Shown here one piece after another: positions 38,880 to 48,323 of a stretch of 64,000 nucleotides of DNA (position 1 is the first letter of the stretch; the number at the start of each line of letters is the position of its first letter). Source of the DNA: Rhodospirillaceae bacterium (GTDB lineage: Bacteria > Pseudomonadota > Alphaproteobacteria > UBA6615). Below the pieces are notes generated by a model, which saw only the letters and a program-made list of their open reading frames with translations, was not told where the DNA came from and searched no databases. The stretch spans positions 18,876-82,875 of the forward strand of contig JABJEK010000079.1 in the NCBI GenBank assembly GCA_018702955.1, in the 5' to 3' direction. The position numbers and the translations under genes are program-made.

Positions 38880-40274
38880 ATGAGCGAATCTGTCAAAGCG
38901 CGGCTTAGCACCGCCCAGTTATTCGGACTGCTGACGACGATCGTCGCAGCGATCCTGCTTGCCGCGCCGCTGTGGACCGAGACGCCCGGCGTGCTGCCGG
39001 CTGCGGGCGTGGTTCTGTTCGCCATCAGCTTCTGGGCCACGGGAGCCATTCCGCCGCACATCACGGCATTGCTGCTGTTCCTGTTCACGGTGGTGTTCTC
39101 GATCGCGCCACCGGAAGTCGCGTTTTCGGGATTCCACGCGAGCGCGACATGGCTGGTCTTCGGCGGGTTCGTGATTTCGATCGCGGTCCACAAATCCGGC
39201 CTGGCCGCGCGCATGGTGCAGGCTTTGATGATCCATCTGCCCGCCCGTTACCTGACCATGGCGGGAGGGTTGGCCATCGCCGGCATGGCGCTCAGTTTCA
39301 TCATGCCATCCGCTTCCGGTCGCGCCGTCATGATGGCGCCGCTGGCCGTCGCGCTGGCCACGGAGCTTGGGTTTGCGGAAAACACCCGTGCGCGCCACGG
39401 CCTCGTGTTGGCCGCCGGTTGGGGTACGACGATCCCGGCGTTCGGAATTCTCCCGTCAAACGTCGTGAATATGGCCTTCGTCGGCGCCTCCGAGGGCATC
39501 TTCAACATCAGCTTCACCTATTTCGGCTACACCTTCCTGAACTTCCCCATCGTCGGTTTCCTGGGCGCGCTGATCGTGATCGTCTTGATTACCATTCTGT
39601 TTGGCGCGAAACCGCAGCCTCAGGGCAAAACCTCGATGCAGACCGGCTGGAGCAGCGCCGAGCGCCGCCTGATGGGAATCATGCTCGTCGCGCTGGCCCT
39701 CTGGATGACGGATTCGCTGCACGGGATTTCACCCGCCTGGATCGCGCTCGCAGCAGCACTGGTCTGTGTGACTCCGGGGATCGGGATGCTGCCGGCATCC
39801 GTGATCACGAACGAAGTCAATTACGGTGCCTGGCTGTTCGTCGCCGGGGTTATCGGCGTCGGCGCGATTGCCAATCATTCCGGGCTCGGCGGCGCAATGG
39901 GCGAGTTGCTGCTGGCCAACATTCCTCTGACCAAGGATGGCGGGATCGTCACCTTCTATGAGATTTTTGCGATCAGCGCGGCCGTCGGGGTGGTTACGAC
40001 ATTCCCGGCAGCCCCACCCATCGTGACGTCATTTTCTGATGCCATCGCCCAGGCCACCGGCTGGCCGCTGGAATCCGTCCTGCTGGTTCAGGTGCCGAGC
40101 TGGATGATCTACCCGTTCCCGCATGAGGCCCCACCCGTCGCGATGGCCATGGCGGTCGGCGGCGTGCCCATGCGTGAGGCCTTTCGGCTGACGTCGGTCT
40201 ATTTCGTGATCGGCATACTGATCATCCTGCCGCTGCAATATCTGTGGGGCAGCATGCTCGGGATCTATCTGTAA
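38880..40274 (+). CDS. DASS/SLC13-family anion or dicarboxylate transporter
   Basis: A 464-residue carrier with about eleven hydrophobic segments. It shows paired SLC13 features: LSFIMPSASGRAVMMAPLA in the first half with the substrate-site region, GWGTTIPAFGILPSN, and VVTTFPAAPPIVTSF in the second half. Members move sulfate or di/tricarboxylates, often with sodium. The muconolactone-isomerase-like gene begins 40 bases downstream on the same strand, suggesting an organic acid substrate. Confidence 0.88.
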   Translation: MSESVKARLSTAQLFGLLTTIVAAILLAAPLWTETPGVLPAAGVVLFAISFWATGAIPPHITALLLFLFTVVFSIAPPEVAFSGFHASATWLVFGGFVISIAVHKSGLAARMVQALMIHLPARYLTMAGGLAIAGMALSFIMPSASGRAVMMAPLAVALATELGFAENTRARHGLVLAAGWGTTIPAFGILPSNVVNMAFVGASEGIFNISFTYFGYTFLNFPIVGFLGALIVIVLITILFGAKPQPQGKTSMQTGWSSAERRLMGIMLVALALWMTDSLHGISPAWIALAAALVCVTPGIGMLPASVITNEVNYGAWLFVAGVIGVGAIANHSGLGGAMGELLLANIPLTKDGGIVTFYEIFAISAAVGVVTTFPAAPPIVTSFSDAIAQATGWPLESVLLVQVPSWMIYPFPHEAPPVAMAMAVGGVPMREAFRLTSVYFVIGILIILPLQYLWGSMLGIYL

Positions 40275-40314
40275 GGTCCTGGATCAAAAACATTTACCGA
40301 ATGGGGAGAATCCA

Positions 40315-40626
40315 ATGCTGTTCATGGTGCGAATCAAAGTTGAACTGCCGGGCGAAATGGACCCGGCGAAGGTCAAGGCGCTGGGTGATGCCGAGGCAGA
40401 CCGTGCCATCGAACTGATTCAGGCTGGCCGCATGCGCAAGGTCTGGCGGATCGTCGGCGAACGGGCGAACTTCTCGATCTGGGAGGCCGACAGTCTGGAA
40501 GACTTCCACGCCGACATCTCATCACTGCCGCTTCATCCCTGGATGAGTGTCGACGTCACGCCGATGATCGAGCACCCGGCCACTCAGGCCTATGAAGACC
40601 GAGTCGGGCCGTTTCCGACGATCTGA
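40315..40626 (+). CDS. Muconolactone delta-isomerase family protein
   Basis: A 103-residue protein matching the MIase fold: MLFMVRIKVELPGEMDP, ELIQAGRMRKVWRIVGERANFSIWEADSLEDF split across the core, and LPLHPWMSVDVTPM. CatC isomerises muconolactone in the catechol ortho pathway. No catA or catB gene is nearby, so it may act on another lactone. GGGGAGAATCC precedes the ATG. It probably shares a transcript with the DASS carrier. Confidence 0.88.
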   Translation: MLFMVRIKVELPGEMDPAKVKALGDAEADRAIELIQAGRMRKVWRIVGERANFSIWEADSLEDFHADISSLPLHPWMSVDVTPMIEHPATQAYEDRVGPFPTI

Positions 40627-40659
40627 GCGGCATTCACCGCGCTTTACAACGACCGAGAC

Positions 40660-40801
40660 AAGATATCCGGGTCAAGCCCGGGTATGACGGTGGGGTGATA
40701 TCAAGCTGGCGACAGCCAAACCCAAAACGTCATACGCGGACTTGATCCGCGTATCTCAAAAACACCGAGACGAGATGCCCGCATCAAGTGCGGGCATGAC
40801 G
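40660..40801. repeat. Cluster of three short palindromic repeats
   Basis: Units at 40660-40689 (TCCGGG-type stem), 40729-40757 (ACGCGGA stem) and 40772-40801 (GCCCGCA stem) lie between the convergent MIase-like and GST genes. They belong to the GTCAT..ATCTC family; the last two repeat the 8791-type and 8881-type sequences. Confidence 0.88.
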
Positions 40802-40826
40802 CCGATGGGTAAGTGTATCGGCACGC

Positions 40827-41630
40827 CTAGTAGCCGCGCTCGGCTTTCAACTCCAGAACGGGCCGGTAATACTCCGGATAACGCGCCGAAATGCGTGCGC
40901 CGGGGTAGAAGGCTGCCGCGTAGGATGGGCGCGCCTGGATGCGCGCGAGCCACGCCGTCATCTCCGGCAGATCGTCTTCCCACAGGAAGGCGTAGCCGAG
41001 GTCGTCCATCCGGTCGATCAGAGGTGTGACCTGCGCGTCCACCATCGTGTATTGGGTTCCCATGATCCACGGGCCGCCATGTTCGAGCATGGCCGCATCG
41101 ATCCGCTCGCAGGTCTGCCTGATCTGGAACTCGGCATATTCGAGCTCGTCCTTGCCGAAGCCCGTCTGGGACATGCGCTGGTAGAATTGCTTGCGCAGCG
41201 GCAACCGATCGGCATGGGCGGCGAACTCGTCATTGCTCGCCTTGGCGAACCGCATGGGTGCGAGCATGTTAGCGAAAGTCGGGACCCGCACGGCCACCGT
41301 GGGCACCTCATCGATGTAGCGCATCCAGGCCCGCATCCGCGCGCGACCGACCGCATCACCCGGCGCCAACGCGGGATCGGGGATGATCTCCTCTAGATAT
41401 TCGAGAATGGCGGAGGATTCGATCAGGATCGTCCCGTCATGCACGAAGGTCGGGACCACGCCGTTCGGGTTGATCTTCAGATAATCCGGCTCGAGCTGCT
41501 CGAACTTTCCCAGATCGACGTCATGCTCAATCCAGTCCTTGTTCATCTCCGGCAGCCCCTTCTCGGCCAGGGTAATCCGCACTTTCTGGCTGCAGGTTGA
41601 CTGGGGCGCCTGATACATCTCGATCTTCAT
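40827..41630 (-). CDS. Zeta-like glutathione S-transferase family protein (copy 1)
   Basis: A 267-residue GST. The thioredoxin-fold N-domain begins MKIEMYQAPQSTCSQKVRI, where STCSQKVR resembles the zeta-class SSCSxRV active site. NPNGVVPTFVHD carries the cis-Pro and ESSAILEYLEE the glutathione-gamma-glutamyl contact. A helical C-domain follows. Zeta enzymes isomerise maleylacetoacetate or maleylpyruvate, and some bacterial relatives dehalogenate or cleave ethers. It overlaps its tandem paralog by four bases. Confidence 0.9.
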   Translation of the reverse strand: MKIEMYQAPQSTCSQKVRITLAEKGLPEMNKDWIEHDVDLGKFEQLEPDYLKINPNGVVPTFVHDGTILIESSAILEYLEEIIPDPALAPGDAVGRARMRAWMRYIDEVPTVAVRVPTFANMLAPMRFAKASNDEFAAHADRLPLRKQFYQRMSQTGFGKDELEYAEFQIRQTCERIDAAMLEHGGPWIMGTQYTMVDAQVTPLIDRMDDLGYAFLWEDDLPEMTAWLARIQARPSYAAAFYPGARISARYPEYYRPVLELKAERGY

Positions 41631-42400
41631 TCTGACTCTCCGTCGGTAAAAAACTGCGCGTACTTCTCGCTCACATTCGTATTGGCATAGAACGCCGTGG
41701 CGAAGGAAGGCCGTGCCTTGATCCTTTCAAACCATGCCGTCATCTCCGGCAGGTCCGGCTCCCAGATCGGGCCATAGCCCATGTCAGCCATACGCTGAAT
41801 CAGCGGCGTCAGGGTGACATCGATCAGCGTGTATTGCTTGCCCAGGACCCAGGGCCCGCCATGCGCCACAATGCCCGCATCGATCCGCTCGCAGGTCTGG
41901 CGGATCTGCGCGATCGCGTTGTCGACCTCGTCTTCGGAGAACCCTTCCACCTGGCCCATACGCCGGTAGAAGGCCTTGCGGAGCGGCATCTTCTCGATCC
42001 GGGCCTGGAAGTCCTCTTCGGACGCGTTCTCGTAGCGCAGCGGCCGGAACACCTTGTTGAACGACGGCACCCGCACGGCCGGGGTCGGCACTTCCTCCAT
42101 GTAACGCATCCAGATACGTAAACGCGCGCGGTCCAGTACATCGGCCGGAACCAGGGACGGCTCGGGATGAATTTCATCGAGGTATTCGACGATCACGGAG
42201 GATTCGATCACCGGTTCGCCATCATGAATGAGGGTCGGCACCACGCCGTTGGGGTTGAGCTTCATATACTCAGCCGTCAGGTGATCGCCCGACGCGAAAT
42301 GCATCACATGGCTCTCCCAATCGAGGCCTTTCTCGGCCAGGCAAATCCGCACCTTCTGACTGCATGTGGAATGGTCTGAATGATAAAGCTCTAGCGCCAT
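41627..42400 (-). CDS. Zeta-like glutathione S-transferase family protein (copy 2)
   Basis: A 257-residue paralog of the next gene, with ELYHSDHSTCSQKVRICLAE, NPNGVVPTLIHD and ESSVIVEYLDE. The shared active-site wording and lengths indicate a tandem duplication, while the C-domains have diverged. The start at 42400 (MALELYHS) has GGGAG nine bases upstream. The ATGA overlap with copy 1 couples their translation. It is divergent from a secreted dienelactone-hydrolase-like gene. Confidence 0.9.
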   Translation of the reverse strand: MALELYHSDHSTCSQKVRICLAEKGLDWESHVMHFASGDHLTAEYMKLNPNGVVPTLIHDGEPVIESSVIVEYLDEIHPEPSLVPADVLDRARLRIWMRYMEEVPTPAVRVPSFNKVFRPLRYENASEEDFQARIEKMPLRKAFYRRMGQVEGFSEDEVDNAIAQIRQTCERIDAGIVAHGGPWVLGKQYTLIDVTLTPLIQRMADMGYGPIWEPDLPEMTAWFERIKARPSFATAFYANTNVSEKYAQFFTDGESE

Positions 42401-42506
42401 GGCCAGCATCTCCCGAAATCTTGAAGCGTCGGCGTCTGGACGCGCCCACTTGAGCCTTTATACCAAGAGCTTAGATAAACTTCTCGGGCCGCAAGCAGCA
42501 ACCGTC

Positions 42507-43553
42507 ATGCACATTCCACATAGCATTCCGGGCATACTGGTCCTGACCTTTGTTGCGCTGGTCAGGCCCGCCAGTGCGGACGTTGTCGACCTGACGGTCT
42601 GGCCCGACCGGGAGACGCTGAACGGGCGCAGCGGTGAGGTCGTAACCTATCCGAGCCACAGCCCCTTCACCTTGTGGGAGGTCGGCAAGAGCGACGCGCT
42701 CGACCCGCCGACCGACGCGCGCGCGGCCCTGTTCCTGCCCGACGATGCCAGCGCCGAGAACCCCGTCCCGGCCGTCGTGCTGCTGCATGGCGCGGCCGGC
42801 ATTCTGGGTGCGCGCGAGCTGACCTACGGCGCGCAGTTCGCCGAGATGGGGGTGGCGGCACTGGTCATCGATGCCTTCGGCGCGCGTCGTGACAGGGCAT
42901 CGGGCTTCATCAACCGGCTGCTCAATGTTACCGAGACCATGGTGCTGGCCGATGCCTATGCAGGGCTTCGCTTCCTGGACAGGATGCCGGAAGTAGACGG
43001 GGACCGGGTCGCGCTGATGGGATTCTCCTATGGCGGGATATCCACCATGCTCGGCGCATTCGCCCAAACAGCCGAGGCGTTGAATCCGGACGGCAAGCGG
43101 TTCGCCGCGCATGTGTCCTTCTACGGCCCTTGTATCGCCCGTTTCGACGACACCCGCGCAACCGGGGCGCCCGTGCTGCTGCTCGCCGGATCGGAGGACG
43201 GCATCGTCGACCCCCAACGCTGCGGCGAGATCGTCGAGGATCTGCGCGACGGCGGCGCGGAGGCCGAGTTCGTGCTTTACGAAGGCGCGTATCACCAGTG
43301 GGACGGCAGCTTCCCCGGACCGCGCACCATCGGCCGGAACCTCGCCGATTGTGATCTCAACGTGAACGCGAACGGTGTCGTGCGCGATACCCTCACCCTG
43401 TTGCCTATGTCCGGGCCATTCCTGCGCAAGGTGATCCTGGGCGTGTGTTCCGATAGCGACGGCTACCTGATCGGCCGCGACGACACGATCCGCGACCGCT
43501 CCAACCACGATGTGGGGGCTTTCCTGATGCGCGCTTTCAACGGCGACAGCTAA
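42507..43553 (+). CDS. Secreted dienelactone-hydrolase-like alpha/beta hydrolase
   Basis: A 348-residue protein with a signal peptide (MHIPHSIPGILVLTFVALVR then PASA). The core has LLHGAAGILG, the nucleophile elbow MGFSYGG with Ser instead of the Cys of true dienelactone hydrolases, SEDGIVDP with the acid and YEGAYHQWDG with the His. It is therefore a periplasmic serine esterase of the DLH family. The substrate is unknown. I chose 42507 because the signal peptide begins there; the frame continues upstream. It ends two bases before a convergent gene. Confidence 0.82.
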   Translation: MHIPHSIPGILVLTFVALVRPASADVVDLTVWPDRETLNGRSGEVVTYPSHSPFTLWEVGKSDALDPPTDARAALFLPDDASAENPVPAVVLLHGAAGILGARELTYGAQFAEMGVAALVIDAFGARRDRASGFINRLLNVTETMVLADAYAGLRFLDRMPEVDGDRVALMGFSYGGISTMLGAFAQTAEALNPDGKRFAAHVSFYGPCIARFDDTRATGAPVLLLAGSEDGIVDPQRCGEIVEDLRDGGAEAEFVLYEGAYHQWDGSFPGPRTIGRNLADCDLNVNANGVVRDTLTLLPMSGPFLRKVILGVCSDSDGYLIGRDDTIRDRSNHDVGAFLMRAFNGDS

Positions 43554-43554
43554 C

Positions 43555-44136
43555 TCAATCCTTCAGCGGCTCCGCCCAGCCTGACGGCACCTTCACCCGA
43601 AACGTGTTGAGCACGGCCGCCACATGATTGTAGTGACCGAAGATGGCAATCAGTTCGACCAGTTTGGCCTCACCGTACATCTCGATCGCCCGGTCATAGA
43701 CCCCATCGCTGACCTGTTTCGTGTCGAGCAGTTCGGTAAACAGGTCGTAGACCAGTTCCTCGTCAGCCCGGTCAAAGGTGGGGCGCGTGCGGGCCTCGAT
43801 GGCATCGACGACCGCGGGGTCGAGGCCTGCTTTCAGTGCTTCCACCTTGTGGACACACCATTCGAGCTGCGCCACCCAATGGCGCGCCGTCATCACGATA
43901 ACAAGCTCGGAGATGCGCTTCTCGTGGCTCGATCCGTGGCGCGCATAGTCGCCGAGCGCGAAGGCACGCTCCGCCAGGGGTGGACTGCGCAGCCAGGCGT
44001 TCATTGGCCCAATAATGCGTCCCGTCTTGCTGGCGACCATACGCTCGGCCATCGCGCGCTGCGCATCATCCATATCGTCGTCTGTCAGCCGTTTGAGCCG
44101 ACCGTCCATGCCGTCATCGGCCAATTCTTCAGTCAT
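43555..44136 (-). CDS. Carboxymuconolactone decarboxylase/AhpD-like protein
   Basis: A 193-residue helical protein of the CMD family. The core ELVIVMTARHWVAQLEWCVHKVEALKAG corresponds to the AhpD catalytic region but has a single Cys, not the CxxC pair of alkylhydroperoxidases. This is therefore a decarboxylase-like or structural member, not a clear peroxidase. It lies downstream of the methyltransferase gene by 25 bases. A second CMD-family gene is at 47751-48323. Confidence 0.85.
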   Translation of the reverse strand: MTEELADDGMDGRLKRLTDDDMDDAQRAMAERMVASKTGRIIGPMNAWLRSPPLAERAFALGDYARHGSSHEKRISELVIVMTARHWVAQLEWCVHKVEALKAGLDPAVVDAIEARTRPTFDRADEELVYDLFTELLDTKQVSDGVYDRAIEMYGEAKLVELIAIFGHYNHVAAVLNTFRVKVPSGWAEPLKD

Positions 44137-44161
44137 CTCGATAGTTTCCCCATGCTCATGG

Positions 44162-44818
44162 TCAGTTTCGTTTTGCCGTCACGACGAACAGCGGATCCCC
44201 CGATACACCGGACGACGACAGATCGAGCCCAACTGGTTCTTCGAACCCGCCTGCCTCTCGGAAATAGACGCCCACAAGGCCGGCATGGTCGCTGTCGCCC
44301 AGGGCCTGCCAGATCGCTACGGCCTTGGTCGGAAAGCAACGGTTGGAGAACGACACCACACACAGCCCGCTGGGCGTGAGCACCCGCGCGATCTCCGCAA
44401 ACACATCGAGCGGGCGGGTCAGATACTGGACCGAGAGTGCGATCACGCAGGCGTCGAACGCGCCATCATCGAAGGGCAATCCCGGTTCGGCGTTGAGGTT
44501 CTGCACATGGTGGTCTGTGAGACGAGGATTGGCGTCCAGCTCGGCCCGGTTCATACCCAGTCCGACCACGTTCGCGTAGTCGATCTCTGCGGGGAGATGC
44601 GACACCCAGCTCGACATCAGGTCAAGGATACGGCCACCGGCGGGCAAGTTCTCTCGATAGAAGACCGTCAACGCCGCGCGACCGACCTCGTCGAGATGCT
44701 GGACCATCCGCTCGGGCACATAGAAAGCCGCGTCATCGGCAGTGTCCTGTCGCTCGAAATGCTCGGGCTTGAACGGTGATTCCTGTGCCGTCACATCAAT
44801 ATCCGACGGCCGCACCAT
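44162..44818 (-). CDS. Class I SAM-dependent methyltransferase
   Basis: A 218-residue protein. The SAM-binding core is GGRILDLMSSWVSHLP, with motif II near the DACVIALSVQYL segment and LTPSGLCVVSFSN after it. The first motif has SSW where many have GxGxG, as seen in a poorly characterised subgroup. The start at 44818 lies 23 bases inside the end of the upstream GGT-fold gene; no ribosome site stands out. The substrate is unknown. Confidence 0.75.
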   Translation of the reverse strand: MVRPSDIDVTAQESPFKPEHFERQDTADDAAFYVPERMVQHLDEVGRAALTVFYRENLPAGGRILDLMSSWVSHLPAEIDYANVVGLGMNRAELDANPRLTDHHVQNLNAEPGLPFDDGAFDACVIALSVQYLTRPLDVFAEIARVLTPSGLCVVSFSNRCFPTKAVAIWQALGDSDHAGLVGVYFREAGGFEEPVGLDLSSSGVSGDPLFVVTAKRN

Positions 44819-46385
44819 CGCTGCGCGGATCGGATCCGGCTTCGATGATGCCGTCGGGTCGGCGCACCAGCGCACCCGCATGGCCCATCAGGTCACTGAA
44901 CGGGCCGACCACCTCGACATCATGGCCTGCTGCACGCAGCGCCTCGATCACCTGCTCGGGGAAACGTGATTCGATCTTGAGGTTGGTGCTGTCGCTGCCC
45001 CAGGTGCGGCCGAGCAACCAGCGCGGCGCAGTGATCGCGGCCTGCACCGGCATGCCGAAACGCACATGGCGTGAGAAGACCGCCGCCTGGGTCTGGGGCT
45101 GCCCCTCGCCGCCCATGGTGCCGTAGGACATGACCCGCCCATCGTCGAAACGCGCCATCGCCGGATTGAGCGTGTGGAACGGCTTGCGACCCGGCTGCAG
45201 CGGGTTCAGAGCCGCGGGATCGAGTGCAAAGCTGGCCCCGCGATTCTGCCAGGTGATCCCGGTCTCGGGCAAAACCACGCCGGAACCAAACTCCCAGTAG
45301 ATACTCTGGATGAAACTCACGGCATTGCCGTGCCGATCGATCGCACCCAGCCAGACCGTGTCACTATCAGTACCGCCGCGAGCCCAGTCGCCGGCACGTG
45401 TGGGATCAACCGCGCCTGCGAGCCCGGCAATCACGTCAGGTTTCAGGAAGGTCTCGGGCGCGGGATCCATATGGGCCGGGTCGGTAATGTGCCGGTCGCG
45501 AATGGCAAACGCCTGCTTGCTTGCCTCGACCAGTAGATGGACGAACTCGAAGCCGTCGGCATCCACGCAGTCGAGCCGGTCGAAGGCGCCGAGGATCAGT
45601 AACGACGCCAAGCCTTGCGTCGGCGGCGGCATGTTGTAGAGCGTCGTGTCGCCGAGCCGGAGCGACAGCGGCGACTTGGTCATGGCCTGGTGCGCCGCCA
45701 GATCCTGCGCCTCGACCGGGCTGCCCACGGCGGCGAGGTCGGCGGCAATCGCTTGGGCCAGGTCGCCGCGATAGAAATCTTCCGTGCCCGCGTCGGCGAT
45801 CTGCTGCAGCGTCGCGGCCAGACGCGACTGGCGAAAGATATCGCCGCGCGACGGCACCGCGCCACCGGGGGTGTAGACGTCGGTAAAGCCTGTCGCCGGA
45901 CCCATCTCGGGCAGCTTCTCGGTGGTGTTGCGCACCTGGCCTTCGGTCACGGCCACACCGTCGCGCGCATAACCGATCGCATCACTCAAAAGACGAGACA
46001 GCGGCAGTTTGCCGCCCATATTCCTGGAAAGGTCCTGTGCGGCCCCCCAGCCCGAGACGGTCCCCGCCACGGTCACCGCCGCAAGGGGCCCGCGCGACGG
46101 TACGGCGTCCAGGCCTTCCTCGGTATATCGCTCGATCGTGGCACCGGCACCCGCAGCGCCGCACGCATCGATGGCAATCGGATCACCATTCGCGGGAGAA
46201 ATCACCCAGAAGCCATCGCCACCGATGGAGTTCATGTGCGGATAGACGACGGCGATGGCGGCCGCCGCAGCAATCATCGCCTCAAGCGCGTTGCCGCCCT
46301 CGCGGAGCACAGACAGTCCGGCCTCTGCCGCAAGATGATGGGGCGCCACGACCATTCCGTGGGGGGCAAATTTCGAGTTCAGCAT
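44796..46385 (-). CDS. Gamma-glutamyltransferase-fold Ntn amidohydrolase (copy 2)
   Basis: A 529-residue Ntn-hydrolase precursor, paralogous to 30831-32453. The nucleophile is Thr343 in SDTVWLGAID, followed by NAVSFIQSIYWEFGSGVVLPETG. It lacks a signal peptide and ends GSDPRSDGAAVGY, as in copy 1. The start at 46385 gives MLNSKFAPHGMVVAPH. A strong terminator separates it from the upstream luciferase-like gene, so it has its own promoter or depends on read-through. It overlaps the methyltransferase gene. Confidence 0.87.
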   Translation of the reverse strand: MLNSKFAPHGMVVAPHHLAAEAGLSVLREGGNALEAMIAAAAAIAVVYPHMNSIGGDGFWVISPANGDPIAIDACGAAGAGATIERYTEEGLDAVPSRGPLAAVTVAGTVSGWGAAQDLSRNMGGKLPLSRLLSDAIGYARDGVAVTEGQVRNTTEKLPEMGPATGFTDVYTPGGAVPSRGDIFRQSRLAATLQQIADAGTEDFYRGDLAQAIAADLAAVGSPVEAQDLAAHQAMTKSPLSLRLGDTTLYNMPPPTQGLASLLILGAFDRLDCVDADGFEFVHLLVEASKQAFAIRDRHITDPAHMDPAPETFLKPDVIAGLAGAVDPTRAGDWARGGTDSDTVWLGAIDRHGNAVSFIQSIYWEFGSGVVLPETGITWQNRGASFALDPAALNPLQPGRKPFHTLNPAMARFDDGRVMSYGTMGGEGQPQTQAAVFSRHVRFGMPVQAAITAPRWLLGRTWGSDSTNLKIESRFPEQVIEALRAAGHDVEVVGPFSDLMGHAGALVRRPDGIIEAGSDPRSDGAAVGY

Positions 46386-46404
46386 GGGTAACAATCGTCC
46401 CTGT

Positions 46405-46437
46405 AAAAACACGGGCGGCACCAGCTGGTGCCGCCCG
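46405..46437 (-). terminator. Intrinsic terminator after the luciferase-like monooxygenase gene
   Basis: CGGGCGGCACCAG and CTGGTGCCGCCCG form a perfect 13-base palindrome (46412-46437). On the minus strand it is followed by GTGTTTTT (T-run complementary to 46405-46409). It lies 24 bases beyond the stop of the monooxygenase gene and before the GGT-fold start, and is a convincing rho-independent terminator. Confidence 0.85.
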
Positions 46438-46460
46438 CGTAACTTAAAACATTTCTGCGT

Positions 46461-47702
46461 CTATTCGGCAGCTTCAGCGTCCGGGAAATCGGCAATTTCG
46501 TCGAGGGCCGGCTTGATCTCCTGCATGAAGATTCGCAGTTGGTCGATCATGTCGTCCTTCGGGCACTGGGCGTAATGGTAAATGAGCGTGATGTATTCCG
46601 CCGGCAACTGTTTCCACTGTTCGATATAGGAATCACGCACCTCCGATACCGTGCCGTACTGGAACAGCCCGGTCTCATCCATCAACTCAATCAATCTTGC
46701 ATCATCGGCACCTTCGGCCTTGCTGGTCCAATCGGGAAACAGCGGGCCGTAGAAATTCTGGAAGATGTCGCCCGACCAATCGAGCATCTTCTGCGCCCCA
46801 TCGTCATGGCTCTCGCCCACATGGGGCCAGCGCACGATCGCCTGGTTCTGGCCGTGAGCGATGTTGAAGCCGTGCTGGTTCGCGACCTCGGTGTAGCGCG
46901 GACCGAAGTCTGCGCAGCGTCCGATGCTCGAAAAATATGACGGGATGAATCCCCGCGCGCCGGCGTATTCGACAGTCTCGATCGAGGCGTTGGACGCGAT
47001 AAACACCTTGGGATGGGGCCGTGTGTAAGGAGCGGGCACGACGGAAATCTTCCGCAGTTTGCCGTCTTCGTCCATCTCACCCGGCGCACCCATCTGGCGG
47101 GTCACGTCGCCCATGAACCAGCCTTCGAGCCCCTCGTCATGGGGATAGGGGTATTCCCACAGGTCGCTCTTGTAGTCGAAAGCGTCCTCGGTCCAGGCCT
47201 TCATGACGATGTCGACCTGCTCCTCGAAAATCTTGCGGTTGTGCTCATCCGACGCGCTCTTGTCCGACAGGGTCGCGACAGATCCGAGCTTCTGACCCAG
47301 CACGTTCGCCCAGCGGGACTGATAGCCGCGCGCGAAGCCAACGAAACAGCGGCCCTTGGTCATATGATCGAGGGTGGCGGTTTCCTCGGCGACCCGGATC
47401 GGATCATCCACGCTCATCACGTAGCCGAGGCTGCCGATGTTGAGACGCTTCGACAGGCCCGCCCAGTAGCCGGTGTTGATTCCGATGCTCGGCCCGACCT
47501 CATAGCCTTCCGAATGAAAGTGATGCTCGATCGAGGACACGCCCCAGACCCCGAGATCGTCCATGGCCCGGATCAAATCCGGCATGCCGTCCATGGCCTC
47601 CTGGTAACGCTCGCGATTGCGACCGATCGGGCGCATTTCCTTACGCTCCTGCGGACTGTCCGCACGGAGCATCGGGTACATCTGAACGACAACCTTCACC
47701 AT
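46461..47702 (-). CDS. Luciferase-like (LLM) flavin-dependent monooxygenase
   Basis: A 413-residue bacterial-luciferase-fold oxidoreductase. The N-terminal EHHFHSEGYEVGPS segment, NIGSLGYVMSVDDPIRVAEE, HMTKGRCFVGFARGY and the later VFIASNASIETVEYA match the LLM class that uses FMNH2 or F420. The substrate is unknown. It may be transcribed together with the CMD-family gene 48 bases upstream. A strong terminator follows it. Confidence 0.92.
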   Translation of the reverse strand: MVKVVVQMYPMLRADSPQERKEMRPIGRNRERYQEAMDGMPDLIRAMDDLGVWGVSSIEHHFHSEGYEVGPSIGINTGYWAGLSKRLNIGSLGYVMSVDDPIRVAEETATLDHMTKGRCFVGFARGYQSRWANVLGQKLGSVATLSDKSASDEHNRKIFEEQVDIVMKAWTEDAFDYKSDLWEYPYPHDEGLEGWFMGDVTRQMGAPGEMDEDGKLRKISVVPAPYTRPHPKVFIASNASIETVEYAGARGFIPSYFSSIGRCADFGPRYTEVANQHGFNIAHGQNQAIVRWPHVGESHDDGAQKMLDWSGDIFQNFYGPLFPDWTSKAEGADDARLIELMDETGLFQYGTVSEVRDSYIEQWKQLPAEYITLIYHYAQCPKDDMIDQLRIFMQEIKPALDEIADFPDAEAAE

Positions 47703-47750
47703 GGCGATTCCTCCCTCGCATTCCGGTGTCCGCAGTGGCGCGGATCCGGT

Positions 47751-48323
47751 TTAGACGTTGAACGGCGGTGCCGTGCTGCCCTCCTCGAGCTGCAGGCGCA
47801 TCGTGTTGATGAACCGCGCCAGCATGCCGTAGTAGCCAATCATGATCGTGAGATCGACGAAGCCGTCATTGCCGAGCTCCGCCTTCAACGCATCGATCAT
47901 GTCGTCGGCGACCTCTTCGTTGCGGGTCACCAGGCGGGCATATTTGGTGGCCATGCCGACCATGCCGGGCTCGGCCTCGATATCGGGCGTGCCGACCTTC
48001 TTGAGCATCTCTTCAGGCGCGTTGACCTTGAGTGCGAATTCCCAATGGTGGCCCCATTCGTAGGAGCAGCGCAGCTCCTGGGCGACCGTCAGGATGACGT
48101 ATTCGCGCAGCGCGTCGTCGAACTTGGTGCCATAACGCACATGCGCTCCGACGGGGGTGACCGCCGCCAGCGCGCCGGGGCTGTTGGCCAGCAGTGCAAA
48201 CACGTTCGGCATGCTGGTGCGGCCGCGCGAGCGGATCACCTCATCATAGGCCTCCAGAAACTCTGCCGGACAGTCCTCGCGCTCAACGCGCGACAAGCGG
48301 GCATTTTCCAATCCATCGGACAC
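47751..48323 (-). CDS. Carboxymuconolactone decarboxylase family protein
   Basis: A 190-residue CMD/AhpD-fold protein. The core REYVILTVAQELRCSYEWGHHWEFALK has the catalytic-region Cys and His but no CxxC. The start is a GTG at 48323 with GGGGAG eight bases upstream (CACGTGTCCGATGG on the coding strand); the 43 residues further upstream are not credible. The luciferase-like gene follows 48 bases downstream, so the two may cooperate in oxidation of a ring compound. Confidence 0.85.
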   Translation of the reverse strand: MSDGLENARLSRVEREDCPAEFLEAYDEVIRSRGRTSMPNVFALLANSPGALAAVTPVGAHVRYGTKFDDALREYVILTVAQELRCSYEWGHHWEFALKVNAPEEMLKKVGTPDIEAEPGMVGMATKYARLVTRNEEVADDMIDALKAELGNDGFVDLTIMIGYYGMLARFINTMRLQLEEGSTAPPFNV

